From NCBI GenBank assembly GCA_964440345.1, contig CAYTSA010000029.1:1-37730 (forward strand): DNA of 37,730 bases. The letters are read 5' to 3'. The notes under the pieces were generated by a model, which made no database searches, was not told the DNA's origin, and worked only from the letters and a program-made list of their open reading frames with translations. Every line of letters starts with the position of its first letter. Within the stretch, counting starts at the first letter, position 1. The position numbers and the translations under genes are program-made. Of this stretch, positions 14,745-22,860 are shown in pieces. Source of the DNA: CAYTSA01 sp964440345 (GTDB lineage: Bacteria; Desulfobacterota; Desulfovibrionia; Desulfovibrionales; Desulfovibrionaceae).

Positions 14745-15935
14745 TTATCCAACAGCCTTTTTGAAGCCCTCAGCACTGCGGTTGATCACCTCTTCGTCCA
14801 CGCAGAAGGCGAGCCGGAAATAGCCCGGGCAGCCGAAGCCCCGGCCGGGCACAGCCAGGATGCGTTCTTCCTGCAGCGCGTTGACAAAGGCTACGTCGTC
14901 GCCGTCAAAGCTGTCCGGGACTTTTGGAAAGAAGTAAAAGGCGCCCTTAGGCATGGTGTATTCTATGCCAGCTTCGTCCAGCACCTTTGCCATGGCCTTG
15001 CGCCGGTCGTCATACACTGTGACGTCCACAGGCGTATTCAGGGACTTTGCGGCCAGGACCTGGCCTATGGCCGGGGCGTTCACATAGCCAAGTATGCGGT
15101 TGGTCAGGGCCATGCCGTTCATCAGTTCGTCGTGCTCAGCCATAGCCGGGTGGATGACAGCGTAGCCCACGCGCTCGCCGGCCAGAGACAGGTTTTTGGA
15201 AAAAGAGCTGATGACCACAGAGTAATCGTAAAACGGCAGGATGGACGGCGCTTCCACGCCGTCGAAAACCAGGAAGCGGTACGGTTCGTCCGAAGCAAGG
15301 AGGATGGGCCGGCCGTACTGCGCCGACTTGCGGGCCAGAATTTCAGACAGGCCTCGCAGTTCCTCGCGGGTATAGACCGCCCCTGTGGGGTTGTTGGGCG
15401 AGTTGATGAGCACCACGCGGGTTTTTTTGGTAATGGCGGCCTCCATGGCGGCCAGGTCCAGGGCGAAGGTGAGCGGCTGAGCAGGAACGGGCACAAAAGT
15501 CCCGTTGGCGTTCTCAGCGTAAAACACATACTCCACAAAGAATGGGGCTGGTCCCAGCACCTGGTCTCCGGGCTCCAGCACGGCCCGGAACAGAGCGTTC
15601 AGCGCTCCGGCGGCGCCGCAGGTAACGATAATGTCGTTAGAAGAAACGGCAAAGCCCTGCTCCTCGCTCACGAATCGGGCCAGGCTTTCACGGACCCAGG
15701 GATAGCCAGTGTTCGGCATATAGCCCAGGGAAAAAGGTTCTGCCGCTTTGTCCGCCAGGTCGTGCATGGCCAGGGCCACGGTCGGCGGCGGGGGCAGGTC
15801 CGGGTTGCCCAGAGAAAAATCGTACACTGCGTCTGCGCCGTACTCGGCCTTGAGTTTAGCGCCGGTTTCAAACATTTTGCGAATCCACGAGGAGCGTTCC
15901 AGATAGGCTTGGATTTGTGTAGAAAGCAGGGTCAT
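14745..15935 (-). CDS. PLP-dependent aminotransferase, class I (AspAT-like fold)
   Basis: The 396-aa product is a fold-type I aminotransferase. It has YDFSLGNPDLPPPP at the start, the SPNNPTG loop (residues 179-185), Asp216 in LLASDEPYRF, and Lys247 in ISSFSKNLSLAGERVGY, which binds PLP. The C-terminal GYFRLAFCV carries the carboxylate-binding Arg. Substrate specificity (aspartate, alanine or another amino acid) cannot be set from sequence. AAGGAG precedes the ATG. The sigma-54 regulator gene lies 70 bases upstream on the same strand. Confidence 0.9.
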   Translation of the reverse strand: MTLLSTQIQAYLERSSWIRKMFETGAKLKAEYGADAVYDFSLGNPDLPPPPTVALAMHDLADKAAEPFSLGYMPNTGYPWVRESLARFVSEEQGFAVSSNDIIVTCGAAGALNALFRAVLEPGDQVLGPAPFFVEYVFYAENANGTFVPVPAQPLTFALDLAAMEAAITKKTRVVLINSPNNPTGAVYTREELRGLSEILARKSAQYGRPILLASDEPYRFLVFDGVEAPSILPFYDYSVVISSFSKNLSLAGERVGYAVIHPAMAEHDELMNGMALTNRILGYVNAPAIGQVLAAKSLNTPVDVTVYDDRRKAMAKVLDEAGIEYTMPKGAFYFFPKVPDSFDGDDVAFVNALQEERILAVPGRGFGCPGYFRLAFCVDEEVINRSAEGFKKAVG

Positions 15936-16005
15936 GGGAGTTCTCCTTGGCGTTCGCCCCCGACGTTGACAAAGTCAAGGCGCCGGGGGGACGTCTGTAT
16001 GCAGG

Positions 16006-17424
16006 TCAGGGCACGTCCAAGCCCTGGCTGCGGTATTCATTAAGTTTGTTGCGTAAGGTTCGCACCGATATGCCCAGAATTTCAGCAGCTTGGGTTCTGT
16101 TTCCGGAGGTTTCCTCCAGCCCCCGCATGATCATGATACGCTCCATTTCGTGCAGCGGCAGCACCGAGCCTTGGAGCAGATTTTCGGCCGAGGGCCCGGC
16201 TGCAGGCCGTGCGGCGGAGGCTTGCGTCTGCGCTGCTGGAGGACCGGCTTGCTCTGGCGCAGTTTCTTCTGGCGGCGTCCAGGAGTCGATGTCCAGCAAG
16301 AAATGCGTGGTGTCGATGGGGCCGGGGCCGGCCAGGAGCACGGCCCGCTCCATGAGATTCTGCAGCTCGCGGACGTTGCCCGGCCAGTCGAATTCTGTGA
16401 GCCAAGCCACGGCGTCCGGCGAAAACTCCAGGTGCGGCAGTTTGTATTCCTTGCTATAGCGGTCCACAAAAAAGCGGGCCAGGAGCAGCACGTCGTCGCC
16501 GCGGTCGCGCAGGGCCGGCAAGCGCAGGGGAATGACGTTGAGCCGGAAATAGAGGTCTTGCCGGAATTCGCCGGCCTCGACCCATTTTTCCAGCTCCCGG
16601 TTGGTGGTGGCCAGCACGCGCACGTCCACTTTCACAGGCTCCAGGCCGCCCACCCGGTCCAGCTCGCCTTCCTGGAGCACGCGCAGCAATTTGGCTTGCA
16701 GCCCCGGGTCCATTTCAGAAATTTCGTCCAGCAGCAGGGTGCCGCCGTCAGCAAGCTCGAATTTGCCGGGCTTGCGGTTGATGGCGCCGGTAAATGCGCC
16801 CTTTTCATGGCCAAAGAGTTCACTTTCCAGCAGGTGTTCGGGGAGGGCGGCGCAGTTGATGGCGATAAACGGTTTGTCTGCGCGGTCGCTCATGTCGTGC
16901 ACATAGCGGGCAAACATTTCCTTGCCTGTGCCAGACTCGCCGGAGATGAGCACTGTGGCCTTGGACCGGGCCACTTGTTTGGCCAGGGCCAGGACCCGGC
17001 GCACGACTGGGTGGTCGCCGATGATGGAGGGTTTGGGCAGGCTCTGGGGCTTTTGCGAGGCGGCGCGGTTCCTGGGGGCCGGGATCATGGCTTCGATTTT
17101 TTCCCATTCCAGGGGCTCCAGCCAGTAGTCCTTGGCGCCCAGCTCCAGCAATTTGCGGGCTTCATCTGGAGAGCCTTTGTCCGTAAAGGCTACGATTTCC
17201 GGAAACGTCTCGTCAGAAGCAGCCTGGGCCAGCAGCTCCTGGATTTTGTATCCAGGCAGGGCAGTGCGAGAAAAGATCAGCGAAGGGTTTGTTTTCTTTA
17301 TAAATTTAAGTGCGCCAGAGAGGTTCTCAGCCAAGCCGGCTTCGTACCCCGCTTCCTTCAACTGGGGAAATATAGCTGTGACCGCCGCCGCAGGGGCTAT
17401 AAAAAGTATGGATCGTTCAGACAT
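16006..17424 (-). CDS. NtrC-family sigma-54 activator with a degenerate receiver domain
   Basis: The 472-aa product has three parts. Residues 1-115 look like a receiver by pattern and length but lack every phosphorylation residue. The acidic pair is replaced in LFIAPAAAV, the acceptor Asp by Ser52 in PSLIFSRTALPG, and the Lys of the KP motif by Glu103 in WLEPLEW. Residues about 135-370 are an intact sigma-54 AAA+ domain: GESGTGKE (162-169), the sigma-54-contacting GAFTGA loop (209-214) and Walker B TLLLDE. The C-terminus is a Fis-type helix-turn-helix (NRTQAAEILGISVRTLRNKL). It should activate sigma-54 promoters, probably controlled by something other than phosphorylation. Targets are unknown; a sigma-54-like promoter lies at 20441-20456. 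Confidence 0.92.
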   Translation of the reverse strand: MSERSILFIAPAAAVTAIFPQLKEAGYEAGLAENLSGALKFIKKTNPSLIFSRTALPGYKIQELLAQAASDETFPEIVAFTDKGSPDEARKLLELGAKDYWLEPLEWEKIEAMIPAPRNRAASQKPQSLPKPSIIGDHPVVRRVLALAKQVARSKATVLISGESGTGKEMFARYVHDMSDRADKPFIAINCAALPEHLLESELFGHEKGAFTGAINRKPGKFELADGGTLLLDEISEMDPGLQAKLLRVLQEGELDRVGGLEPVKVDVRVLATTNRELEKWVEAGEFRQDLYFRLNVIPLRLPALRDRGDDVLLLARFFVDRYSKEYKLPHLEFSPDAVAWLTEFDWPGNVRELQNLMERAVLLAGPGPIDTTHFLLDIDSWTPPEETAPEQAGPPAAQTQASAARPAAGPSAENLLQGSVLPLHEMERIMIMRGLEETSGNRTQAAEILGISVRTLRNKLNEYRSQGLDVP

Positions 17425-17821
17425 TGTGGTTTCTCATAGCTGCAACTTTGCTATTTTTCAATCCATATTCGCTCTAATGATTTTGTGCAAGATTCTGAAC
17501 TTCCAGTTGACCATTTTTCGCCTTGGGATAATGGACGCCCTGGCGCCGTTGCAGGGCTTGTTCCGAGCCATGGTTATGGCGTCAATGGTATTATGGATAG
17601 TGTGCATAAGCGAGGCTGCAGGATTGACATAGGGGACCCAGGACCGTGTTGCCGGCGCAGGCCGGCTATCAGGGACGCCAGGACGCAGCAGTGAACTCGC
17701 GTGCGTCCCTGGTATAGGGGATGAACAGCGCCGCGCCGACAAGAAAGCTGGCTGTGAACAGGCCTGTTTGTTTGTGCAATTCAGCAGTACACGCAGTCTT
17801 GCAGTCCACCGGCATGGCTGC
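17425..17821. other. Intergenic region between cmk and the sigma-54 activator
   Basis: I find no gene with a ribosome-binding site here and no tRNA or recognisable structural RNA. It contains the hairpin at 17671-17710 and must hold the promoter of the sigma-54 activator gene, since that gene starts at its left edge on the minus strand. No clear -35/-10 pair was picked out. Confidence 0.5.
17671..17710. other. Structured hairpin downstream of cmk
   Basis: AGGGACGC (17671-17678) pairs perfectly with GCGTCCCT (17703-17710), and an inner ACGC/GCGT adds four pairs. No T tract follows on either strand. It sits about 110 bases beyond the cmk stop and could mark that transcript's 3' end. Confidence 0.4.
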
Positions 17822-18502
17822 TCAAGCTTTGGCGCGAATGGCGTCCATAATGGCGCCGTACACGCCGTCCAGGTCCAGTGCGTCAGTGTTAACGATGACG
17901 GCGTCTTCTGCGGGCTTGAGCGGAGCAATAGCGCGCGAGGCGTCTTGCTGGTCCCGGGCCTGCATGTCTCTGGTAATTACTTCCAGGTTGCTTATTTTTC
18001 CGGCTTCCTGCAACTGTAAAAAGCGCCTCTTGGCGCGGACTTCAGGGGAGGCGTCCAGATAAAATTTGTGTTTGGCGCTGGGAAAAACAACAGTGCCCAT
18101 GTCCCGGCCCTCGGCAACCAGCGAGGTGTCAGCGCCCATGGATTTTTGCGCCTCGCCGAGAAAGGACCTGATGACGCTGAGCTTGGCCAGTGTAGAGGCC
18201 CACATCCCCACAGTCTCGGTGCGGATGTACTCGTCGGGGACGGGTTCGGCGTTCAGCAACAGTTGCGTCGCCTCGCCCGCCCCGGCCAGGGAAAAGCTGA
18301 AGGAGAGCAGCAGTCCTTCCAGTACTTCGTTTTCCAGCGTCCAGGAGTCTTCGCCCAGGCGCCAGGCTACCGCCCGGTACATGGCCCCGGTGTCCAGGTA
18401 AGCCACTTGCAGCGCCTCTGCTATACGTTTGGCCAGGCTGGTTTTGCCCACCCCGGCCGGGCCGTCCAGTGTAACGATGGTGTGTGCTGTTGGTTTATTC
18501 AT
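17822..18502 (-). CDS. cmk: Cytidylate kinase
   Basis: The 226-aa product has the P-loop TLDGPAGVGKTSLAKR near the N-terminus, YLDTGAMYRAVAW, LVAEGRDMGTVVFP and RAKRRFLQLQE with RDMQARDQQDASR, all standard for CMP/dCMP kinase. It phosphorylates CMP and dCMP with ATP. The open frame extends upstream through hisC, but ATG at 18500-18502 gives the family start and overlaps the hisC stop by four bases (ATGA). Confidence 0.96.
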   Translation of the reverse strand: MNKPTAHTIVTLDGPAGVGKTSLAKRIAEALQVAYLDTGAMYRAVAWRLGEDSWTLENEVLEGLLLSFSFSLAGAGEATQLLLNAEPVPDEYIRTETVGMWASTLAKLSVIRSFLGEAQKSMGADTSLVAEGRDMGTVVFPSAKHKFYLDASPEVRAKRRFLQLQEAGKISNLEVITRDMQARDQQDASRAIAPLKPAEDAVIVNTDALDLDGVYGAIMDAIRAKA

Positions 18503-19641
18503 GGCTTTGCGTTGCTTGCTGTGTGTATATCGCGCAGCGCTTGCAGCAAAGCGCGGTTTTCCTGTTCGTTGCCTATGGATACGCGTAGCCGGTCCGGCAT
18601 GCCGTAGCCAGCCATGGGCCGGATGATGACGCCCCGGCAAAGCAGCTGCTGGTGGATGTTCGCAGCGTCCATTCCGAACTGATGCTTCGGGCGCATCAAG
18701 ATGAAGTTTGCCAGGGAAGGGAGGACTTCGAAGCCCAATGCCTGCAACTCGTTGGTCAACAATGTTCGGCCGTCTGTCACTGTTTTCAGGGTCTGGGCTA
18801 TGAACGCGTCGTCTTGTAAGGCGGCCACGCCGGCCTGTTCGGCGATAAGGTTTACGCTGAAGGGCAAGCGCACGCGCCAGAGGTGGTCGGCCAGCCAGGG
18901 AGGGCACACCCCAAAACCGAGCCGTAACCCAGCAAGACCGTACATTTTGGAAAAAGTCCGCATGACGGCAACGTTGGGAAACTCTTCTAGCCGCGGCAGC
19001 AGAGAGTACGCTTCCTGGGGCTGGGCAAAGTCCATGTACGCTTCGTCGATGGCCAGAATGCATGAAGGCGGCAGGGCTCTGGCAAAGTCCGCCAGCTGCG
19101 AGGCCGGCGGGGCGTAGCCCGAGGGGTTATCCGGGCTAGTCAAAAAGATCAGTTTGACGTTCTGCTGCGCTTGGGCCAGCAGCCCCTCCCAGTCAAAGGT
19201 GAAATCTGGCAACAGGGGGACTTGGCGCAGCTCGGCGCCGCACAACTTGGCCTGCAGTTCATACATGGAAAAACAGGGCCTGCACGTGAGCACGGCGTCC
19301 TGGCCGGGCCGGCACAAAACGCGGATGAGCAAGTCTATGATTTCGTCGGAGCCGTTGCCTGGGACTATGCACTTGGCTGGGACGTTGTGCTTTGCAGCAA
19401 TGGCGTTGACTAGGTCCGGATTGCCGGAGCGCGGGTACCGGAAGGCGGAGCTCGCCGCCCGCTGCATGGCCTTGAGGGCCAGGGGAGGGACGCCGAGCGG
19501 ATTTTCGTTGCTGGCCAGCTTATACACCTGGTCCAGGCTGTGCGCGTCGCGGATGGCGTCAATGGAAAGGCCGGCAGTATACGGGGTAAATTTCCGGACC
19601 TCCTGGCGCAGAAGGTCTGGCCCGGGCGTGGCTTCAGTCAC
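18499..19641 (-). CDS. hisC: Histidinol-phosphate aminotransferase
   Basis: The 380-aa product follows the HisC pattern: YKLASNENPLGVPP at the start, VPGNGSDEIIDLL, TSPDNPSGY, ILAIDEAYMDF, the PLP lysine Lys232 in RTFSKMYGLAGLRLGFG, and RPMAGYGMPDRLRVSIG near the end. It transfers the amino group in histidine biosynthesis; related proteins also act on aromatic amino acids. No other his gene is nearby. It is coupled to cmk downstream. Confidence 0.93.
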   Translation of the reverse strand: MTEATPGPDLLRQEVRKFTPYTAGLSIDAIRDAHSLDQVYKLASNENPLGVPPLALKAMQRAASSAFRYPRSGNPDLVNAIAAKHNVPAKCIVPGNGSDEIIDLLIRVLCRPGQDAVLTCRPCFSMYELQAKLCGAELRQVPLLPDFTFDWEGLLAQAQQNVKLIFLTSPDNPSGYAPPASQLADFARALPPSCILAIDEAYMDFAQPQEAYSLLPRLEEFPNVAVMRTFSKMYGLAGLRLGFGVCPPWLADHLWRVRLPFSVNLIAEQAGVAALQDDAFIAQTLKTVTDGRTLLTNELQALGFEVLPSLANFILMRPKHQFGMDAANIHQQLLCRGVIIRPMAGYGMPDRLRVSIGNEQENRALLQALRDIHTASNAKP

Positions 19642-19674
19642 GCAAAGCTCCTTGGTTGGTTTCTGGGTGCTATA

Positions 19675-19712
19675 GCGCTGCGCAGCAGTCCGGCAGAGGT
19701 GCTGCGCAGCGC
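19675..19712. other. Strong 13-bp perfect hairpin between usp and hisC
   Basis: GCGCTGCGCAGCA (19675-19687) and TGCTGCGCAGCGC (19700-19712) are perfect complements around a 12-base loop. On the minus strand it lies 12 bases after the stress-protein stop and before hisC. It is followed by TATAGC, not a T run, so it may act as a transcript-end stabiliser or a weak terminator. GTGGTTTTT follows on the plus strand. Confidence 0.55.
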
Positions 19713-19724
19713 GTGGTTTTTGGT

Positions 19725-20180
19725 TTATGCTTCTTCAATGGCGTCCGGGCGGATGGTGAGCACGGGCCTGGCCGAGCTTTTGACCACTTTTTCAGCCACA
19801 GAGCCGAACAGAATGCGGTCAATGCCAGTGCGGCCGTGTGTGCCCATGACAATGAGGTCCACATTTTCATCATCAGCAACCAGGATGATTTCTTCTGCAG
19901 CGTACCCGGTGACGACTTTGCCCCGCACCGGCGTGTCCTGGAAGTTTTCATTCAGGAACGTGTCCATGGTTTTTTCTGCGCCGGAGACAATTTCGCCCAC
20001 GAAAGTCTCAATTGAGTTGGGCGGAACGTGGAAGCCTACGTATTGGCTAAGCGACGGCGCAACGTAGAGCACAAGTATTTCTGCGTTGAAGGCTTTTGCC
20101 AAAGTGGACGCATAGTCAGCCACAGAAACACTGTAGTCGGAAAAATCCACTGCGCACAAAATGGTCTTGATCTCTTTCAT
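19725..20180 (-). CDS. Universal stress protein, UspA family
   Basis: The 151-aa product is a single Usp domain. It begins MKEIKTILCAVDFSDYS and ends with the nucleotide-binding pattern G-x2-G-x9-G-S, seen as VMGTHGRTGIDRILFGS, followed by VVKSSARPVLTIRP. The motif suggests an ATP-binding Usp. ATG at 20178-20180 is preceded by GAGGAGGT at good spacing; the longer open frame upstream is not needed. Confidence 0.93.
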   Translation of the reverse strand: MKEIKTILCAVDFSDYSVSVADYASTLAKAFNAEILVLYVAPSLSQYVGFHVPPNSIETFVGEIVSGAEKTMDTFLNENFQDTPVRGKVVTGYAAEEIILVADDENVDLIVMGTHGRTGIDRILFGSVAEKVVKSSARPVLTIRPDAIEEA

Positions 20181-20320
20181 GGTTCTCAACCTCCTCTCAT
20201 GCTGTGCTGCAAAGAGCACATATGTGTATAGGGCTACATGCAATGACAATGATAGCGGGCTGCTGTGGAAATGCAAGGATTTTTCTGAGAGGCTATTTGC
20301 GCTAAAAAATACAATGGCAT

Positions 20321-20349
20321 TAGACAAGGCGCGCTCATGTGCGTATAAT
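20321..20349 (+). promoter_or_regulatory. Sigma-70 promoter
   Basis: TAGACA (five of six consensus positions) and a perfect TATAAT are separated by exactly 17 bases. Transcription would start near 20356 and run toward the gene at 20489. GCCGCGCGGC followed by TTTTT (20384-20398) lies soon after the start and could attenuate this transcript. Confidence 0.6.
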
Positions 20350-20440
20350 CGAGATGCAAAAGGGCGCTGAGCAGGCAAAAACTGCCGCGCGGCTTTTTGG
20401 AAAAGGTAATGTTTTCAGGCAAGTGAAGCAAAAATAAAGT

Positions 20441-20456
20441 TGGCAGGAATATTGCT
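20441..20456 (+). promoter_or_regulatory. Sigma-54 promoter (-24/-12)
   Basis: TGGCAGG-AATA-TTGCT matches the sigma-54 consensus (TGGCACG, four bases, TTGCA) with the invariant GG and GC in correct spacing. The start would fall about 12 bases downstream, giving a short leader into the AGGGGTGA ribosome-binding site of the gene at 20489. Confidence 0.65.
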
Positions 20457-20488
20457 TGAAAAAGGGCAAACAGCGATAGGGGTGAACT

Positions 20489-20980
20489 ATGAAGATCCAT
20501 TCGCAACACATTGAAGCCCTGAAGCAACAGGAGCAGGCCAAGAGCAAGGAGACGGCTGAAAAAGGACGGTTTGAAGCGCTGCTGGCCAAGGAAGTCGGCG
20601 CTGGCGTTTCAACTGCCTCTTCAGCACCATTGGCCCCGCCCCCTGGCGCCCGGGCGCTCGGCGTAGGTTCACTGCTCGCCGCGGAGCAGGTTGCAGCAAC
20701 CCAGCCGTCAACTGAGGCGGAGCAGGAAATCATGAACAACATTGAAAGCGTTCTTACGCAATGGGAAAGCTACGCCCAGACCCTGGCGGAGCCGCAATCT
20801 AGCCAGGCCTTGCGCCAAGCTTACGGAGTTCTGGAAACCATTTCCAGCGAAGTGAGCATGCTCAAGGAACGGATGCCGCAACTGGGCGCTGCCGAGACCA
20901 ACCTTCAAACCATGGTGGACGAACTGGAAATTCTTGCAGTCACTGAACAGGTCAAGTTCAATCGCGGAGACTACCTGTAA
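20489..20980 (+). CDS. 163-aa hypothetical protein under sigma-54 control
   Basis: I do not recognise the family. The product is soluble, with no signal or membrane segment. The N-terminus is charged (MKIHSQHIEALKQQEQAK). A Pro/Ala-rich linker at about residues 45-65 is followed by a mostly helical C-terminal half (IESVLTQWESYAQTL, VLETISSEVSMLKERM) that may form coiled coils. In related bacteria sigma-54 drives many flagellar and export genes, so a flagellar-associated or chaperone-like role is possible but unproven. The start has a strong AGGGGTGA site. The cohesin/dockerin gene follows 160 bases later on the same strand. Confidence 0.75.
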   Translation: MKIHSQHIEALKQQEQAKSKETAEKGRFEALLAKEVGAGVSTASSAPLAPPPGARALGVGSLLAAEQVAATQPSTEAEQEIMNNIESVLTQWESYAQTLAEPQSSQALRQAYGVLETISSEVSMLKERMPQLGAAETNLQTMVDELEILAVTEQVKFNRGDYL

Positions 20981-20990
20981 AGGCTCATGA

Positions 20991-21023
20991 ATTCGAGGGG
21001 GAGGGGAGACGTCCTCCTCGAAT
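20991..21023. other. Hairpin between the 163-aa gene and the cohesin/dockerin gene
   Basis: ATTCGAGG..AGG on the left pairs with CCTCCTCGAAT (21013-21023), with a 3-base bulge. No T run follows. It might stabilise the upstream message or cause partial termination before the next gene. Confidence 0.35.
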
Positions 21024-21140
21024 GGACTGCCAGCGGCGCCGCACCCCGCATGGATTATTCGCTGCTGCATGTCCGCACGCTTAACCATACCCCGCAAGCC
21101 GTTGCAGCCGCCCCGGGCTCACGGCGACCTGGAGGCAGCT

Positions 21141-22832
21141 ATGAAAGGGTGGATCAGCGCCTTGTTGGGCGCGTTGGCGTTTTTTGTAGGGGGCGTTTCT
21201 TCTTCTGTTTGTGCGCAAGACTCCATTACCTACAGCTTTGAGTCTGGCTTGGACGGATGGCAGACCGCTGCAGTGCGCGAGGTTCCCAGCCAACGGTCGC
21301 AAGACTACGCCGTTACAGGGAGTTATTCATTCAAGGTAGGCCCTACTGAATGCACGCAGGATTGCGATGGGGCGAATGAACACTCTTTTGTGCTGGTCAA
21401 GGACTTCGGCGGCCAATACATTTACTCCATGAGCTTTTGGGCGTTGGAGGCGCCTACAGGGCCGGTCCAGACGCCTCCGGACGGCCAAACAATTCTTGTC
21501 CGGGCCAACGGTGTGAACATTCCCGGCTCAACTTTTGACCCTGGCCTGCAATACGGCAACTGGGTGCAAAAAACTGTAGTCGTTGATGATTCTGTAGAAG
21601 ACCTGTCGTTGTATCTGACAAAATTGACGAACAGCGCAGCAATTTACCTGGATGAAATATTTATCAATTTTGTGTCGCCAGAACCCGATTTGCTCGTTCC
21701 CCAGTTGCTGGTGAACAACGCTACCGCCAGCCGCGAGGAGGTGGCGGTTGTGGAGATAGAGCTGAAAAACGCCAAAGACATTGATATCGCAGCTGTAGGA
21801 ACGACATTTCAGTTTAATAAGTATTATCTTGAATTTTTGCAGGTCGAGATGGGGCCGGCGAGCGCAGCCGCAGACAAGGGCGAGGCTCCGAGCTATGAAA
21901 CCATAGAAATTGAAAGCACCAACGCGACATTTCTGAAAATAGGCGTATTCAACCCGGAAAACAATAAGGTGATCAACAACGGCGTGGTTGCGTTGGCCTC
22001 TTTTCGTATAAAAGGCCGGGAGGACGTTGATTTTCCCCTTAATGTCGGCGATTCAACCACCTTATGGGTGAATGATAATGGAGCTTTTATTTTCGCAAGC
22101 GATTCATTGGTGGGGGCTTTCCCGGGCCCGGTAACGCTGCCTCCGGAAGCGTCTGACCCCTCAGGCAATCCTGTAACCATTGAGGGCTATCACGGGCAGA
22201 TAACCGTAAAGATGCTCGGCGATTGTAACGAGGACCGCAACGTCCGCGTTGACGAGGTGCAAAACGCCATCAACATGTTCCTGGGCATAACAGCGGTGAC
22301 TGATCAGGATTCTTGCGTAGACGACGACCAAAACCTGATAGTGAGTATTGATGAACTTCAAGAAGTTATTAATAATTTCCTGGAATTTCCAAATATCACC
22401 TCGCCCCGGCAGTCTGCCGCGTTGGACCAGCCGGCGGTGTCTGTCGTCGCTGTCCCATTTGTAAAGCCCGGAACAAACGTTCTGGAATTGAACGCGTTGT
22501 TGACTGATTTGGGACCCACAAAACCAGCGGCTGTTGCATTCGATTTGGTCTATGACCACGAAAAATTGGGCGAGCCCCACATTGCGCCTGGCCTCGCTGC
22601 GCAAGTGGACGGCAAGCAGCTCGCTTGGCGCGTGGTCAAGCCTGGTCTGCTCCGCGCCGTTGTTTTTTCGCTGGAAAAGGTACGGCCTTTACACGCCGGC
22701 TCCTTGGCCGCCATTACGTTTCCTAACGCCATGGGCGGCGCAGCGTTTCATCCGACTCTGCACATTCGCGCCGAGGCTGCGGATATCCGGGGCCGTCTGC
22801 TGCCTGTCCGGGCGCGAGTGGGAGCGCCGTAG
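21141..22832 (+). CDS. Secreted protein with carbohydrate-binding-like, cohesin-like and dockerin domains
   Basis: The 563-aa product starts with a Sec signal peptide (hydrophobic ISALLGALAFFVGG, cleavage likely after VCA at residue 25). Residues about 27-178 look like a CBM4/9-type jelly roll (YSFESGLDGWQ at the start, AIYLDEIFINF at the end). Residues about 183-310 follow the cohesin pattern: VVEIELKNAKDIDIAAVGT, YLEFLQVEMGPA and NNGVVALASFRIKG. Residues 358-420 form a dockerin type I with two calcium loops, GDCNEDRNVRVDEV and DDDQNLIVSIDELQ. The last 130 residues resemble a second cohesin-like beta domain (AVAFDLVYDHEKL). Such modules assemble extracellular or surface complexes. GGAGG precedes the ATG. 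Confidence 0.8.
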   Translation: MKGWISALLGALAFFVGGVSSSVCAQDSITYSFESGLDGWQTAAVREVPSQRSQDYAVTGSYSFKVGPTECTQDCDGANEHSFVLVKDFGGQYIYSMSFWALEAPTGPVQTPPDGQTILVRANGVNIPGSTFDPGLQYGNWVQKTVVVDDSVEDLSLYLTKLTNSAAIYLDEIFINFVSPEPDLLVPQLLVNNATASREEVAVVEIELKNAKDIDIAAVGTTFQFNKYYLEFLQVEMGPASAAADKGEAPSYETIEIESTNATFLKIGVFNPENNKVINNGVVALASFRIKGREDVDFPLNVGDSTTLWVNDNGAFIFASDSLVGAFPGPVTLPPEASDPSGNPVTIEGYHGQITVKMLGDCNEDRNVRVDEVQNAINMFLGITAVTDQDSCVDDDQNLIVSIDELQEVINNFLEFPNITSPRQSAALDQPAVSVVAVPFVKPGTNVLELNALLTDLGPTKPAAVAFDLVYDHEKLGEPHIAPGLAAQVDGKQLAWRVVKPGLLRAVVFSLEKVRPLHAGSLAAITFPNAMGGAAFHPTLHIRAEAADIRGRLLPVRARVGAP

Positions 22833-22860
22833 AGGCAGGAAAAGCAACGTCACAAAGCAA

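Larger units (their letters stand above)
20181..20488. other. Intergenic region holding two forward promoters
   Basis: This divergent region separates the stress-protein gene from the 163-aa gene. It contains a sigma-70 candidate (20321-20349), a GC patch ending in TTTTT (20384-20398) and a sigma-54 candidate (20441-20456). I found no clear promoter for the stress-protein gene. Confidence 0.5.

Noticed and set aside
17458..17928. Minus-strand ORF of 156 aa beyond cmk
   Set aside because: It begins inside cmk in another frame, has no ribosome-binding site or recognisable domain, and passes through the hairpin at 17671-17710.
18503..19063. N-terminal extension of cmk to 413 aa
   Set aside because: It is a frame shadow of hisC. 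ATG 18502 gives the standard P-loop N-terminus and a 4-base coupling overlap.
22161..22604. Minus-strand ORF of 147 aa inside the cohesin/dockerin gene
   Set aside because: Antisense shadow of the dockerin coding region; the plus-strand frame has clear domains and a signal peptide.
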